From positions 1-64,000 of the IMG/VR virus record IMGVR_UViG_3300029889_000001: DNA of 64,000 bases; one strand, given 5' to 3'. Origin of the DNA: a virus. The translations under genes were made by a program, and so were the position numbers. The notes under the pieces are model-generated. The model did not search any database. It was not told the origin of the DNA and saw only the letters and a list, made by a program, of their open reading frames with translations. Position 1 is the first letter of the stretch, and each line of letters begins with the position of its first letter. This document shows positions 26,109-33,187 of this stretch, in pieces.

Positions 26109-26477
26109 TTATTCTGCGCTTTCCTTTGCCTCCGCAGCCCGCTGCTCGGCTGCTACCGCGTCCAGGTTAGCCGCGCTGGGCAGGACTGCGGCCTTCATCA
26201 TGCGGTCATTGTCTGCCGCAAGCCGGTCGCAGAAGTCAGGGTCTTCGTCTGCGACCTCCTGCATCAGGTCTGTCAGAGAGTCCAGTACTTTGTCCATCTT
26301 GGCCAGCACCTCGGCCTTGTGCGCACGGTGCCATGCGCGGGCTTCTTTCGCTGTTGCTGGTTCATCCATATTCTGACCGCAGCGGCAACCATAGCGGGCA
26401 GTATAAGGGTAGAACGAATCGCCACTGGGAACCCAGTCATATTTCAGCGCGTGCCCTTTGAGTCTGCTACTTTTCAT
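26109..26477 (-). CDS. Hypothetical protein, 122 aa
   Basis: Sequence shows a beta N-terminus with CRCGQN, then long acidic helices (TAKEARAWHRAHKAEVLAKM) and an Ala/Glu-rich tail. A repeat box, AAGAAAGGGAGCCATGA, spans its start. No family recognised. Confidence 0.6.
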   Translation of the reverse strand: MKSSRLKGHALKYDWVPSGDSFYPYTARYGCRCGQNMDEPATAKEARAWHRAHKAEVLAKMDKVLDSLTDLMQEVADEDPDFCDRLAADNDRMMKAAVLPSAANLDAVAAEQRAAEAKESAE

Positions 26478-26490
26478 GGCTCCCTTTCTT
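26474..26490 (-). repeat. Junction repeat box A, copy 1
   Basis: AAGAAAGGGAGCCATGA (minus strand) contains the ribosome site and start of the 122-aa gene and the end of the 58-aa gene. An identical copy is at 26647-26663. Confidence 0.7.
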
Positions 26491-26650
26491 GTTTCGGGCT
26501 ATGCCAGCAATCGCCGCCCGCTTGAGGGCAGTACCATCCGCCGGGAGATTCGGCCTTCCACGCAAAGCGGGGAAATCCCTGTGGTGTCCTCTGGCGAGTG
26601 ATCTTCTGATCGCAGTAAGCGCAAATCTCTACTTTAGGCTTTTTGCTCAT
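26474..26650 (-). CDS. Small zinc-knuckle protein, 58 aa
   Basis: ATG at 26650 with GGGAG 2 nt upstream, inside a duplicated junction box; a longer frame to 26686 has no such site. Cysteines in ICAYCDQKI and WYCPQAGGDC, with a C-terminal KQEREP end overlapping the next start as ATGA. A small zinc ribbon, no further assignment. Confidence 0.6.
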   Translation of the reverse strand: MSKKPKVEICAYCDQKITRQRTPQGFPRFAWKAESPGGWYCPQAGGDCWHSPKQEREP

Positions 26651-27134
26651 GGCTCCCTTTCTTCGCTGCGATTTGCCATTTCTCAATTACCTTGTCCCAG
26701 TCGATCTGCTCCGCTCTCAACTCTGAGCAGCCGATCTCTAGTATGCGAGCGAACTGTCTCTGAATATGCGCCAACCTCAACCCTTGAGGGTCGAAATTGA
26801 GTGGCAAAGAAAAAACTATTCCTTGGTCGCCGTCCGCTTGGAAGAAGTTGCAGACTACACAGGGAGCGCAGAAGCCCTGACGCGCACGTTTGAATGGGCG
26901 AGCGGAGAGCTTAGTGCTATCAGATGCCTCGCATTCATCTCCACATCTTTGGCACTTAGTTCTCATTGCCTTGCCCTTTCTTCTCGGCCTCGATGCGCCG
27001 CGCCAGCGGGAACAATCTTGCGTAGTAACCGACCAATAGCTGTTCGCCATCCCGCAGTTGTTATACTCGATGGTCACACCCATCCACTTGCTCTCGACGT
27101 ACTCCCGCTCCTGCGCTGCTGTCAGTTCACTCAT
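26634..27134 (-). CDS. Zinc-ribbon protein, 166-codon frame with uncertain start
   Basis: The C-terminal 110 residues from ATG 26966 start MRTKCQRCGDEC and contain C-x-x-C at APCVVCNFF, a clear two-ribbon protein with a helical C-terminus. The first 56 codons (27134-26967) begin MSELTAAQE, similar to the MPELTAQEA start of the neighbouring 69-aa gene. After about 25 codons the protein-like text continues better in the -1 frame (LLVGYYARLFPLARRIEAEK, stop at 26956-26958). So this may be two genes, the upstream one carrying a frameshift, with the ribbon protein starting at 26966. Confidence 0.5.
   Translation of the reverse strand: MSELTAAQEREYVESKWMGVTIEYNNCGMANSYWSVTTQDCSRWRGASRPRRKGKAMRTKCQRCGDECEASDSTKLSARPFKRARQGFCAPCVVCNFFQADGDQGIVFSLPLNFDPQGLRLAHIQRQFARILEIGCSELRAEQIDWDKVIEKWQIAAKKGSHEQKA
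26647..26663 (-). repeat. Junction repeat box A, copy 2
   Basis: Identical to the copy at 26474-26490 (AAGAAAGGGAGCCATGA). It spans the SD and start of the 58-aa gene and the end of the upstream 166-codon frame. Confidence 0.7.
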
Positions 27135-27336
27135 GGGGTGCCTCCGATTTCATTTCTACATACTGCTCCGCGTTTGCGATTGCGCTTTCGTAGGATAAGC
27201 CTTGCCCAATGACACATCCACGCCAATCCTCAATCACATAGCGGGGAAAGCGGTTCGCCTTTTCGAGCGCATAGGTTCCCGCACCAAACTTTTCCTGCGC
27301 CAATTCGATTGCTTCCTGCGCTGTCAACTCAGGCAT
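27127..27336 (-). CDS. Hypothetical protein, 69 aa
   Basis: Starts MPELTAQEA and has a small alpha/beta fold with WRGCVIGQGLSYESAIANAE. Its start region and upstream junction resemble those of the neighbour starting at 27134, suggesting a tandem duplication followed by divergence. Function unknown. Confidence 0.6.
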   Translation of the reverse strand: MPELTAQEAIELAQEKFGAGTYALEKANRFPRYVIEDWRGCVIGQGLSYESAIANAEQYVEMKSEAPHE

Positions 27337-27766
27337 GGGGCGCCTCCGGTTTCTTTTGCGCGGGAACTACTGTTTCAAGCGCAATCCGAAGCGATTCGAT
27401 CTTGCGGTTGGCGTAACGAATATCTTGTTCCGCGTCTGCCACGCGCTTTAATTCTTTGGTTAAGGATGCGCGGAGCAGAAGGACGGGATCGGTAATCGCT
27501 GTCAGTTCTTTCTCTGACCACCAAAAAGAACCGCCGCCGCCAAGATGAAACGGCTCAGCGCATGGCTCCATCTTTGTTCCGCCCGTGTAATAGATGTGGT
27601 ATCGGAAGCAGGTCAATTCCTCTACCCAGATGCCCTCTTCGACACATACCAGCATATCTCCGTGGAAACAGAAATCCCCTTTTTTGAAGAGAGGTTCCGC
27701 GCTCACCTTCTCTGCTACTTTAGGGATTATTGCCCCATCCTTCGCTTTCGTTTTCTTAACTGCCAT
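27329..27766 (-). CDS. Hypothetical protein, 145 aa
   Basis: ATG at 27766 lies in a TGATG junction after GGGGGAG; the longer frame to 27952 is rejected because it would overlap the upstream gene deeply. An N-terminal basic segment, a beta-barrel-like middle with FKKGDFCFHGDMLVCVEEG, and a helical C-terminus (TKELKRVADAEQDI). No family recognised. Confidence 0.6.
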   Translation of the reverse strand: MAVKKTKAKDGAIIPKVAEKVSAEPLFKKGDFCFHGDMLVCVEEGIWVEELTCFRYHIYYTGGTKMEPCAEPFHLGGGGSFWWSEKELTAITDPVLLLRASLTKELKRVADAEQDIRYANRKIESLRIALETVVPAQKKPEAPHA

Positions 27767-27780
27767 CACTCCCCCTTTTC
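27764..27780 (-). repeat. Junction repeat box B, copy 1
   Basis: GAAAAGGGGGAGTGATG (minus strand) holds the last codons, stop, ribosome site and start of the flanking genes. The same 17 bases occur at 28198-28214. Confidence 0.7.
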
Positions 27781-28200
27781 TCCTGCCCCTAGCGCCAATT
27801 GATTGCTCTTGAAATGCTGGAAAAATGTCTCTCCATTCGGCGCAACCGCATACGGCAGGAACACTTCGGCGATCTCGGCCTGTTGAGCTTCCACAAGGGC
27901 CATCTGCGCCTCTACCCAGTCCTTGACGATGCGCCATGCAATACGTTCGCATTGAGGAATATCCCGCCAGATTCCGCTTCTCTGACTGCCTTTCTTGAGT
28001 GCGGCGCTCACACCCTGCACGTTGCAGGGAAGCCGGAAGTGGACGGTGTTCTTGCCGATATTCAGGCCGAATATGACCGCTGTCGCCTTGCCGCTCTGAT
28101 AATCAACTGAAACATGGCAAGCACCTTTAGCCCCAAGAATCTCTTGAATCTGCGAGACTGTTTTGGCGCTTGCTACCTTGGTTGTGTAATTAAGAAGCAT
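27766..28200 (-). CDS. Hypothetical protein, 144 aa
   Basis: ATG at 28200 in a TGATG junction with GGGGGAG before it. It ends in G-E-K-G-E, the same end as the upstream 97-aa protein, because both carry junction box B. Sequence shows a beta/alpha N-terminus (GACHVSVDYQSGKATAVIFG) and a helical part WRIVKDWVEAQMALVEAQQ. No family recognised. Confidence 0.6.
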   Translation of the reverse strand: MLLNYTTKVASAKTVSQIQEILGAKGACHVSVDYQSGKATAVIFGLNIGKNTVHFRLPCNVQGVSAALKKGSQRSGIWRDIPQCERIAWRIVKDWVEAQMALVEAQQAEIAEVFLPYAVAPNGETFFQHFKSNQLALGAGEKGE

Positions 28201-28214
28201 CACTCCCCCTTTTC
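28198..28214 (-). repeat. Junction repeat box B, copy 2
   Basis: GAAAAGGGGGAGTGATG, identical over 17 bases to 27764-27780; encodes the G-E-K-G-E end of the 97-aa gene and the start of the 144-aa gene. Confidence 0.7.
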
Positions 28215-28493
28215 CCCCGGTCCCGGCTGGCACTGCTTGCCATACTCCGGTTTGTCGTACCCATCCATCTTGTAGTCCACAATCACCTTTACCTGAGTTC
28301 CGATAGGAAGGTAACTAAGATTATATTTCTCACGAATCTCCATCGCCGCTGCATCAGCACCGTCAGTGCGAGGAATACCGTCTAGTTGCGTCCTAGCCTC
28401 ATCCCAAGCCATTTCAGTAAGATGATTGCCGATGATCGTGTGTAGATCGTGGAATACCTGTGGACTGACACGCCATGTTACTTCGTCTGGCAT
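28200..28493 (-). CDS. Hypothetical protein, 97 aa
   Basis: The start at 28493 (MPDEVTW) has a GGGAGCAGGA site; a 4-residue-longer start exists but lacks one. Helical N-terminus and a beta hairpin region (TQVKVIVDYKMDGY). No family recognised. Confidence 0.6.
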   Translation of the reverse strand: MPDEVTWRVSPQVFHDLHTIIGNHLTEMAWDEARTQLDGIPRTDGADAAAMEIREKYNLSYLPIGTQVKVIVDYKMDGYDKPEYGKQCQPGPGEKGE

Positions 28494-28873
28494 TCCTGCT
28501 CCCATTTACCAGTTTCCTTATCGCGCCGAAGGATGGAAATCAATTCATCAGGTTCCCCATCTTCTCCTATTCTCATCAAAGCCGCTACTGTCTCATCCGA
28601 TGCCTGTCCGTAGTCCGCTCCTATGCAATAGCGACCTGCTTTTGGAACAGTGAATATCATCGGCGTCTCTTGCAATACAAGGTTAGGTGGTTCTGGTTCC
28701 ATGCGCTTATACTCTACGGGGCGGCGCTGGTATGCAGATTCGTCGTTAGTTGCGGTGAAAGGCTTCGATGGATAGGCGGTAGTGGTCTGTCCTGTTCGCA
28801 TCTCTTCCCACGGCCCCCAAGGATCATTTGGATTTCTTCGTCTTGCTTCAATAATCCAGATAGATTTGCTCAT
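28478..28873 (-). CDS. Hypothetical protein, 131 aa
   Basis: ATG at 28873 in ATGA overlap after GGGAGGGG. It has beta-rich segments (WIIEARRRNPNDPWGPWEEM, a VPKAGRYCIGADYGQA middle), like a small Ig- or jelly-roll type domain. No family recognised. Confidence 0.55.
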   Translation of the reverse strand: MSKSIWIIEARRRNPNDPWGPWEEMRTGQTTTAYPSKPFTATNDESAYQRRPVEYKRMEPEPPNLVLQETPMIFTVPKAGRYCIGADYGQASDETVAALMRIGEDGEPDELISILRRDKETGKWEQECQTK

Positions 28874-29277
28874 TTCCCCTCCCTCGCCCTTCGTCTCCGC
28901 TCCTGAGCGCAACCCGGACAGCCAGTAATCGGATCGCATAAGCCGTCAGGAGTATTGTGAGCCATCATATAGCATCCCTCTTCTAATTCCTCGCCCGTCT
29001 CAGGATTGTATTCAGGCTCCTTCGGCGCTCCATAATCCTTGCTGTCCAAATCGCACCTTTCCCAACCCGCTTTGATGTCCATCCGCTGCCTATAATCAGT
29101 AGGCATAAATCGCGGACTCCCGAAAACATCCCATTCAAGAATAGTCCCTGTTTCTTTCGCAATCTTTTTCGCCACTTCCACACGATTCCCGATAGCGTCA
29201 ATATCGGGCGGATACATCGTCCATCCCGGATACTTTTTGACGTGAGCAATCATATCCTCTAGCGTTTTAGGATTCAT
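28870..29277 (-). CDS. Hypothetical protein, 135 aa
   Basis: ATG at 29277, ATGA-coupled; the longer frame to 29373 is rejected. It has a VAKKIAKETGTILEWDVFG stretch and a basic C-terminus with a C-x-x-C (TGCPGCAQERRRR). Unknown. Confidence 0.55.
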   Translation of the reverse strand: MNPKTLEDMIAHVKKYPGWTMYPPDIDAIGNRVEVAKKIAKETGTILEWDVFGSPRFMPTDYRQRMDIKAGWERCDLDSKDYGAPKEPEYNPETGEELEEGCYMMAHNTPDGLCDPITGCPGCAQERRRRAREGK

Positions 29278-29642
29278 TTCATACCCCTCTTTAATTCCGC
29301 CAGCGCCGCCTGTAAACGTCCAACCGTGCGAGCTACGACAGCGCAAAGTCCACATTCGTCGCCATGCTGACAAAATTCTCCTTGCGTCGAAATCTCTTCT
29401 TCAAGAAGCCGAATTTCTTCAATCCTCCCCCGCGTAAATTCCGCCGCTAATTTCCATACTACCTTCTCTTTCCCAAAATCCATTTGCCATCTCTTGAAAG
29501 GATTGTCGCACCACTTCGCATCTTTTTCGTTGAGGAATAAGGCGACATTAAATTGGTCAGTCCCATAGGAATCAAGGTCGCGTACCCACGACCTCACATG
29601 CTCCCAATTCTCCCGAACAAACTTCTCGTCAGCGCCCATCAT
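29274..29642 (-). CDS. Hypothetical protein, 122 aa
   Basis: Helical, with a Trp-rich start (ENWEHVRSWVRDL) and a cysteine pair (CQHGDECGLC) near residue 95 that could bind zinc. Coupled by overlaps on both sides. No family recognised. Confidence 0.6.
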   Translation of the reverse strand: MMGADEKFVRENWEHVRSWVRDLDSYGTDQFNVALFLNEKDAKWCDNPFKRWQMDFGKEKVVWKLAAEFTRGRIEEIRLLEEEISTQGEFCQHGDECGLCAVVARTVGRLQAALAELKRGMK

Positions 29643-29875
29643 TGGAACCTCTCTCGATAGGCTGCAAGCGCCTTATCAGCATCTTCCAAAGCCTTCGACA
29701 GAGACCACTCCTGCCCGATTCTGGCTTGCAGTGTCTCATTCCAAACGCCTCTCTCTTGGTCCAAGTCGTCACGGCGAAATTGCTCCACTCGCTGACGATC
29801 TTCCTGTTGACGATAGCGTTCGTTGTCAGCATTATCTTTTTCCTGTGCATCTTTTGAAACGAATATCACTCGCAT
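29639..29875 (-). CDS. Hypothetical helical protein, 78 aa
   Basis: A single long charged helix (QQEDRQRVEQFRRDDLDQER and KALEDADKALAAYRER). No domain recognised. Coupled to the 76-aa gene. Confidence 0.55.
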   Translation of the reverse strand: MRVIFVSKDAQEKDNADNERYRQQEDRQRVEQFRRDDLDQERGVWNETLQARIGQEWSLSKALEDADKALAAYRERFQ

Positions 29876-30105
29876 CAGATTCCTCTCCTATCTTTCCCAC
29901 AGACGCGGCAGATGCCATCTTCGTTTAATCGCTCATGCTGGCACTCCCTACGCCCTCCTACGCGCCCACAGCCCTCGCATGGATGCGTAACGTGCTTCAG
30001 GCACCCCGGATGGCTACAAGGCACCCCATCGCGCAATAGCTGTCGGCGCTGTATATTGATTTCGTTCCCCGGAAAGTCTGGTGGAAAAATTATCCTATCC
30101 ATCAT
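29875..30105 (-). CDS. Zinc-finger protein, 76 aa
   Basis: ATG at 30105 gives an ATGA overlap with the upstream gene. Six cysteines and two histidines (PCSHPGC, HPCEGCGRVG, ECQHERL, GICRVCGKD) form two zinc ribbons. Small zinc ribbon protein, no further assignment. Confidence 0.6.
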   Translation of the reverse strand: MMDRIIFPPDFPGNEINIQRRQLLRDGVPCSHPGCLKHVTHPCEGCGRVGGRRECQHERLNEDGICRVCGKDRRGI

Positions 30106-30293
30106 ACGCACCCCACGGGAACCGGCAAATCAGCCAACGTTATCCTCTGACATTCCAAGGCAACTCTCATAGCCGTTTTAAGGCTGCAAGTTCCCGCTTT
30201 CTCGAAAATCGCAGCATCAGAAAGCAATGAACATATTTCATCGTCCTGCGCCTTGAATCTAAGGCCATCGTATTCAAAAATAGTTCCGCGCAT
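30102..30293 (-). CDS. Hypothetical protein, 63 aa
   Basis: ATG at 30293 in a TAATG junction with GGGAGAAA upstream. A compact alpha/beta protein with LRFKAQDDEICSLLSDA. Unknown. Confidence 0.55.
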   Translation of the reverse strand: MRGTIFEYDGLRFKAQDDEICSLLSDAAIFEKAGTCSLKTAMRVALECQRITLADLPVPVGCV

Positions 30294-30544
30294 TATTTTC
30301 TCCCGCCGCACCACCACTCACCCATCGTGCTGCAATCTATCGCCCCACATGCACGGCATTGGCGATCTCTATTTCCGGTGTCCACGAAGTCATGCTCGTT
30401 GAACTGCCCTGTACCGCCGCACCTATGGCAATGAACCTTTCCCATGCCACCTAATGCTAATGTCGAAATTCCCACCGAACGAGCCTTGAGCACAATCGTT
30501 ACTTGCCCAGTCCCATCGCAACTCTCGCACTTCACTGTGCTCAT
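30293..30544 (-). CDS. DnaJ-type Cys-rich (CxxCxGxG) protein, 83 aa
   Basis: ATG at 30544 gives ATGA coupling. Two C-x-x-C-x-G-T-G repeats (KCESCDGTGQ, HCHRCGGTGQ) plus QCRACGAIDC match the cysteine-rich domain of DnaJ, but no J-domain is present here. A zinc-binding chaperone-like or regulatory role is possible. Confidence 0.7.
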   Translation of the reverse strand: MSTVKCESCDGTGQVTIVLKARSVGISTLALGGMGKVHCHRCGGTGQFNEHDFVDTGNRDRQCRACGAIDCSTMGEWWCGGRK

Positions 30545-30864
30545 CCCTTGACTCCTAAAATCGTCTGACAATAATGAATATCAACTTTATCCAGTTGCCG
30601 GTAAATATCCATCACATCCATTTCCGGGTAGGCGAAGGTGTGAATTAACCTCACAATTTCAGGAATCGCCTCCGAAACGTGGCCTGTGATTGTATTGCGG
30701 TACGACCAATTTTCCGGCGACAAATAAAACAGCGTCTCCCCCGGCGTAATAACCCCGCCCGCACATCTCCACCCACCCAAAGGCGGCAGGACGTAAATCT
30801 TCCGCGCAGCCTCAGCCGCCAAAGCGCCGCCCAATAATCCGAAAAATCCGCGCCGTGAAATCAT
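30541..30864 (-). CDS. Protein with Tat-like signal peptide, 107 aa
   Basis: Residues 3-18 read SRRGFFGLLGGALAAE, a twin-arginine (S-R-R-x-F-x) signal followed by a hydrophobic core. The mature part has PPLGGWRCAGG, a motif I have seen in other phage proteins. Helices near the C-terminus. If exported, it would be an unusual phage-encoded Tat substrate; the motif could also be coincidental. Confidence 0.6.
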   Translation of the reverse strand: MISRRGFFGLLGGALAAEAARKIYVLPPLGGWRCAGGVITPGETLFYLSPENWSYRNTITGHVSEAIPEIVRLIHTFAYPEMDVMDIYRQLDKVDIHYCQTILGVKG

Positions 30865-31118
30865 ATATTCCTCTGTAGAACGAAAATCCCTTCATACCCA
30901 TCCATAGCTTTAATAGTTCCGCACTCGCCAAGCACTCTACGCACTATCTCTTGATCCACAAATACGCCAGCTACAGACGCTAAAGACTGGCTTCGCAGCT
31001 TTGTACTCACTATGTAATCTTCCAGTGGTTCCACCCAGTACAGCACATCGCCAACAGAACAATAATCCAGTTCGCCGCGCCAGATATTTGCGGTGATATA
31101 TTGATTAGCGACGCTCAT
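30861..31118 (-). CDS. Hypothetical protein, 85 aa
   Basis: The ATG at 31118 (MSVANQYITAN) is taken; the longer frame to 31325 would run through the membrane gene. Alpha/beta with VGDVLYWVEPLEDYIV. It is ATGA-coupled to the Tat-like gene. Confidence 0.55.
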   Translation of the reverse strand: MSVANQYITANIWRGELDYCSVGDVLYWVEPLEDYIVSTKLRSQSLASVAGVFVDQEIVRRVLGECGTIKAMDGYEGIFVLQRNI

Positions 31119-31129
31119 TTCATCTCCCT

Positions 31130-31306
31130 TCAAAGTGAATTTAGCGACATGAAAAACATAACAAACCAGAAAATAACGAAAAGCACTCCAACTGCGCAAA
31201 GCACGATCACTCCTGCGGCTACTATTATTGCTTGCGCCAACTCCCCAAACACCCCACAAGCAGCCAAGATTATAGCCAAGACTGCTATTAACGCAAAGAA
31301 TTTCAT
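31130..31306 (-). CDS. Two-segment membrane protein, 58 aa
   Basis: ATG at 31306 with GAGGGG upstream. Two hydrophobic stretches (residues 3-15 and 22-50) separated by GELAQ. The first contains LAACG, but no lipobox is convincing. It may be a small holin-like or antiholin protein; nothing else supports this. Unknown. Confidence 0.6.
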   Translation of the reverse strand: MKFFALIAVLAIILAACGVFGELAQAIIVAAGVIVLCAVGVLFVIFWFVMFFMSLNSL

Positions 31307-31308
31307 CT

Positions 31309-31932
31309 CTATACCCCTCTCCCACAACTAAAGCAGACCAATTCCTTCCCCTTCATCCGCTTCCCCGTAGACCCGCACACGCATCTCCACTCCGGCGCAG
31401 GATGCCCCGCCATCGGCCTAGAAACCGTCACCTTGCACCCCGTAGTTCCTACCGCGTCCGTCTCTATCGGATTCTCCAAAGGCCGCGCAGGAACCCGCTT
31501 GTTTAATTCCCATCCTTGCGCTTTACGCTCTTCCGTCAATTCCGGTGCGCGAACAAACTCTACCGCTTCACCGCCAGCATCCCGTATCTTCCCTCTTTCA
31601 AGGGCGGCTTTATCAGCTTTAATATCGCCTTTCCCGTTTCCTCTGCCTGCTCTCGGTGCTCCGTCCCTACCACCCAGCAATTCCCCGCCAACCTTGCCGC
31701 CGCCCGAATTCCCCGGTTCCACCCGTCCCGCCGAATTTCCAGCTTCAACGCCGCCATTTGCTCCTGATATACTTTCAATTCCCGGTTTGCCATTTATTTC
31801 CCCTCCCATTAAATTCCACTTCCGACTCCGACATTTACTCGACGCGCACTGAACCGGATTTATTCCCTCCGTCCTCAGCCACTCAAATCCGCAAACATCG
31901 CAATGCCACGATTTCCGTTCAACTACACTCAT
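31309..31932 (-). CDS. Zinc-ribbon protein with Gly-rich linker, 207 aa
   Basis: The first gene of the leftward operon, with an ATG at 31932 and no SD, just after the promoter. N-terminal ribbon: C-D-V-C-G-x-x-W, later C-A-S-S-K-C-R-S-R-K-W. A Gly/Ala-rich linker (about residues 45-120) is overprinted by the 77-aa gene. The C-terminal part has WRCVCGSTGKRM and VCFSCGRG, a second ribbon. Related ribbons occur at 47358-47672 and 48551-48781. Confidence 0.65.
   Translation of the reverse strand: MSVVERKSWHCDVCGFEWLRTEGINPVQCASSKCRSRKWNLMGGEINGKPGIESISGANGGVEAGNSAGRVEPGNSGGGKVGGELLGGRDGAPRAGRGNGKGDIKADKAALERGKIRDAGGEAVEFVRAPELTEERKAQGWELNKRVPARPLENPIETDAVGTTGCKVTVSRPMAGHPAPEWRCVCGSTGKRMKGKELVCFSCGRGV
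31560..31793 (-). CDS. Nested gene, 77 aa, fully inside the zinc-ribbon gene
   Basis: Different frame, same strand. An excellent ribosome site (GGGAGGGG, 6 nt before ATG 31793) and a folded-looking sequence (VYQEQMAALKLEIRRDGWNR, then an E-H-R-E-Q-A-E-E-T-G helix, MLAVKR end). The host frame is low-complexity Gly-rich exactly over this span. This suggests real dual coding. No family recognised. Confidence 0.55.
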   Translation of the reverse strand: MANRELKVYQEQMAALKLEIRRDGWNRGIRAAARLAGNCWVVGTEHREQAEETGKAILKLIKPPLKEGRYGMLAVKR

Positions 31933-31941
31933 AATGATGCA

Positions 31942-31971
31942 ACTATACTCACACCGCATTTCCGTTGTCAA
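31942..31971 (-). promoter_or_regulatory. Candidate sigma-70-like promoter for leftward operon
   Basis: TTGACA (31971-31966), 18-nt spacer, TATAGT (31947-31942) on the minus strand. A start of transcription about 6-7 nt downstream would fall within a few bases of the ATG at 31932, so the first message may be leaderless. There is no SD before that ATG. Confidence 0.7.
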
Positions 31972-32167
31972 TAGCAAAACCAAAATTATTTTCTTGCGCT
32001 CCCCTTTTTTCTTTTTCCAAATTTCCTATTTTTTTATTTCATTTTCCTGCGCCTACCGATTTTCCTTGTTTTAACCACAACCCTCCAAGCCGTAAGTCGT
32101 CTTCGAGCCGTGCGCTATCGTGGACAACTCCTAGCCTAGCAAGTGGACTGCCATACAGGTACAACTA

Positions 32168-32317
32168 GCCTATTATCCCGCGAATAATGCCATTACCGGC
32201 AGTGGTTACCTGCCTATAATCCCCATTGCGTAGATTAAGCAAGGCGCTAGATCGGCGCTATATCTCCATCCTGCCCATAATCCCCTATAAATGCCTGTAT
32301 TTGCCCATTATCCCCCG
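32168..32317 (+). repeat. Iteron-like repeat array (4 copies)
   Basis: Copies of GCCYATWATCCC start at 32168, 32212, 32273 and 32303 (GCCTATTATCCC, GCCTATAATCCC, GCCCATAATCCC, GCCCATTATCCC). Nearby, CGGTCCCTG occurs twice. Spacing is irregular (44, 61, 30 bp). This could be an origin iteron set or operators for a phage regulator such as the XRE protein at 19856-20140. Confidence 0.6.
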
Positions 32318-32566
32318 TTTACGGTCCCTGTAGGCCGTCTATCGGTCCCTGCGCGTCCATTGCCGCGTGTACGTCCGTTTATATGCGCCTTGATTCTTTG
32401 ATAGCGCTTAGACGAATGGCGAGCGAGCTAAAAGGCGTCACTCCATCGGGAATAATCGAACGGTGGAACTGCGTACAAACGTCAAGGCGAGCGGTAATGA
32501 TTATTTGCTTTGCCGGTCCCTTGACGCTGTGAGCGGTGAGCAAGGGGTGAGCGTACCCCGCAAAGC

Positions 32567-32583
32567 GCAGGGGTATCCCCTGC
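32567..32583. promoter_or_regulatory. Perfect GC-rich palindrome, TAT centre
   Basis: GCAGGGGTATCCCCTGC reads the same on both strands apart from the central base. Candidate operator or cruciform. Confidence 0.55.
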
Positions 32584-32653
32584 CGTGCTCCACCGTGTAC
32601 CGTGTACTAATCTGAGAGTCTGTATTATCCTTGCGCGTTATGGGTTTTCAGGG

Positions 32654-32670
32654 ATACCCCCATAGGGTAT
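32654..32670. promoter_or_regulatory. Inverted repeat ATACCC/GGGTAT
   Basis: ATACCC-CCATA-GGGTAT, part of a cluster of GGGATACCC-like elements here (also at 32685). Candidate binding site. Confidence 0.45.
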
Positions 32671-33014
32671 AAACCGATACCCCCGCCCCCTATGGCATAG
32701 TTAAACCGTTTAGAATCAATACTCCTATTGCTTAAATGGTAACCTTTTAAGATTCCAAACAAATATCCTGTAAGTTACTGTATTTATTGCCTTTAGATAC
32801 CTGTTTTCAAGTGTCATTGTTACCATATAGTACATACCCCGCGCTGCGATTTGCTGCCGTTTTAAGGCGTTCGGCGTGAAAAGTGACACTCCCCTATCAT
32901 CCGGGCGTTAAACGTTCGCTCTAGGGCAAATGTGCAATTTTCGCCTTTTCAACTCCCCTATTGACTAATGAGTAATATTCGCTTTGATTCCTGTTGCCTA
33001 TATGGTAACGGTCC

Positions 33015-33029
33015 CCCGCGTATCGCGGG
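33015..33029. promoter_or_regulatory. Perfect palindrome CCCGCG-TAT-CGCGGG
   Basis: Six-base arms with a TAT centre, followed immediately by GGGATAGTCCCC. Shares the GC-arm/TAT-centre design with the palindrome at 32567. Located about 240 nt upstream of the rightward operon. Confidence 0.55.
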
Positions 33030-33187
33030 ATAGTCCCCGCTGATACTCCGCTATATATAATGATGCGTCACTCTTGATTGTCTTTAATCCTTGCGCGATA
33101 TAGGCGAGTGTGGCAAGTGTACAGCGTGCATCTAAACGTATGATACTAAAGATGTAGATAAATAATCCTATTCCATTCATTTTATTC

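Noticed and set aside
31433-31852. 139-codon plus-strand frame opposite the zinc-ribbon gene
   Set aside because: Pro/Ser-rich antisense shadow of a Gly-rich linker without ribosome site.
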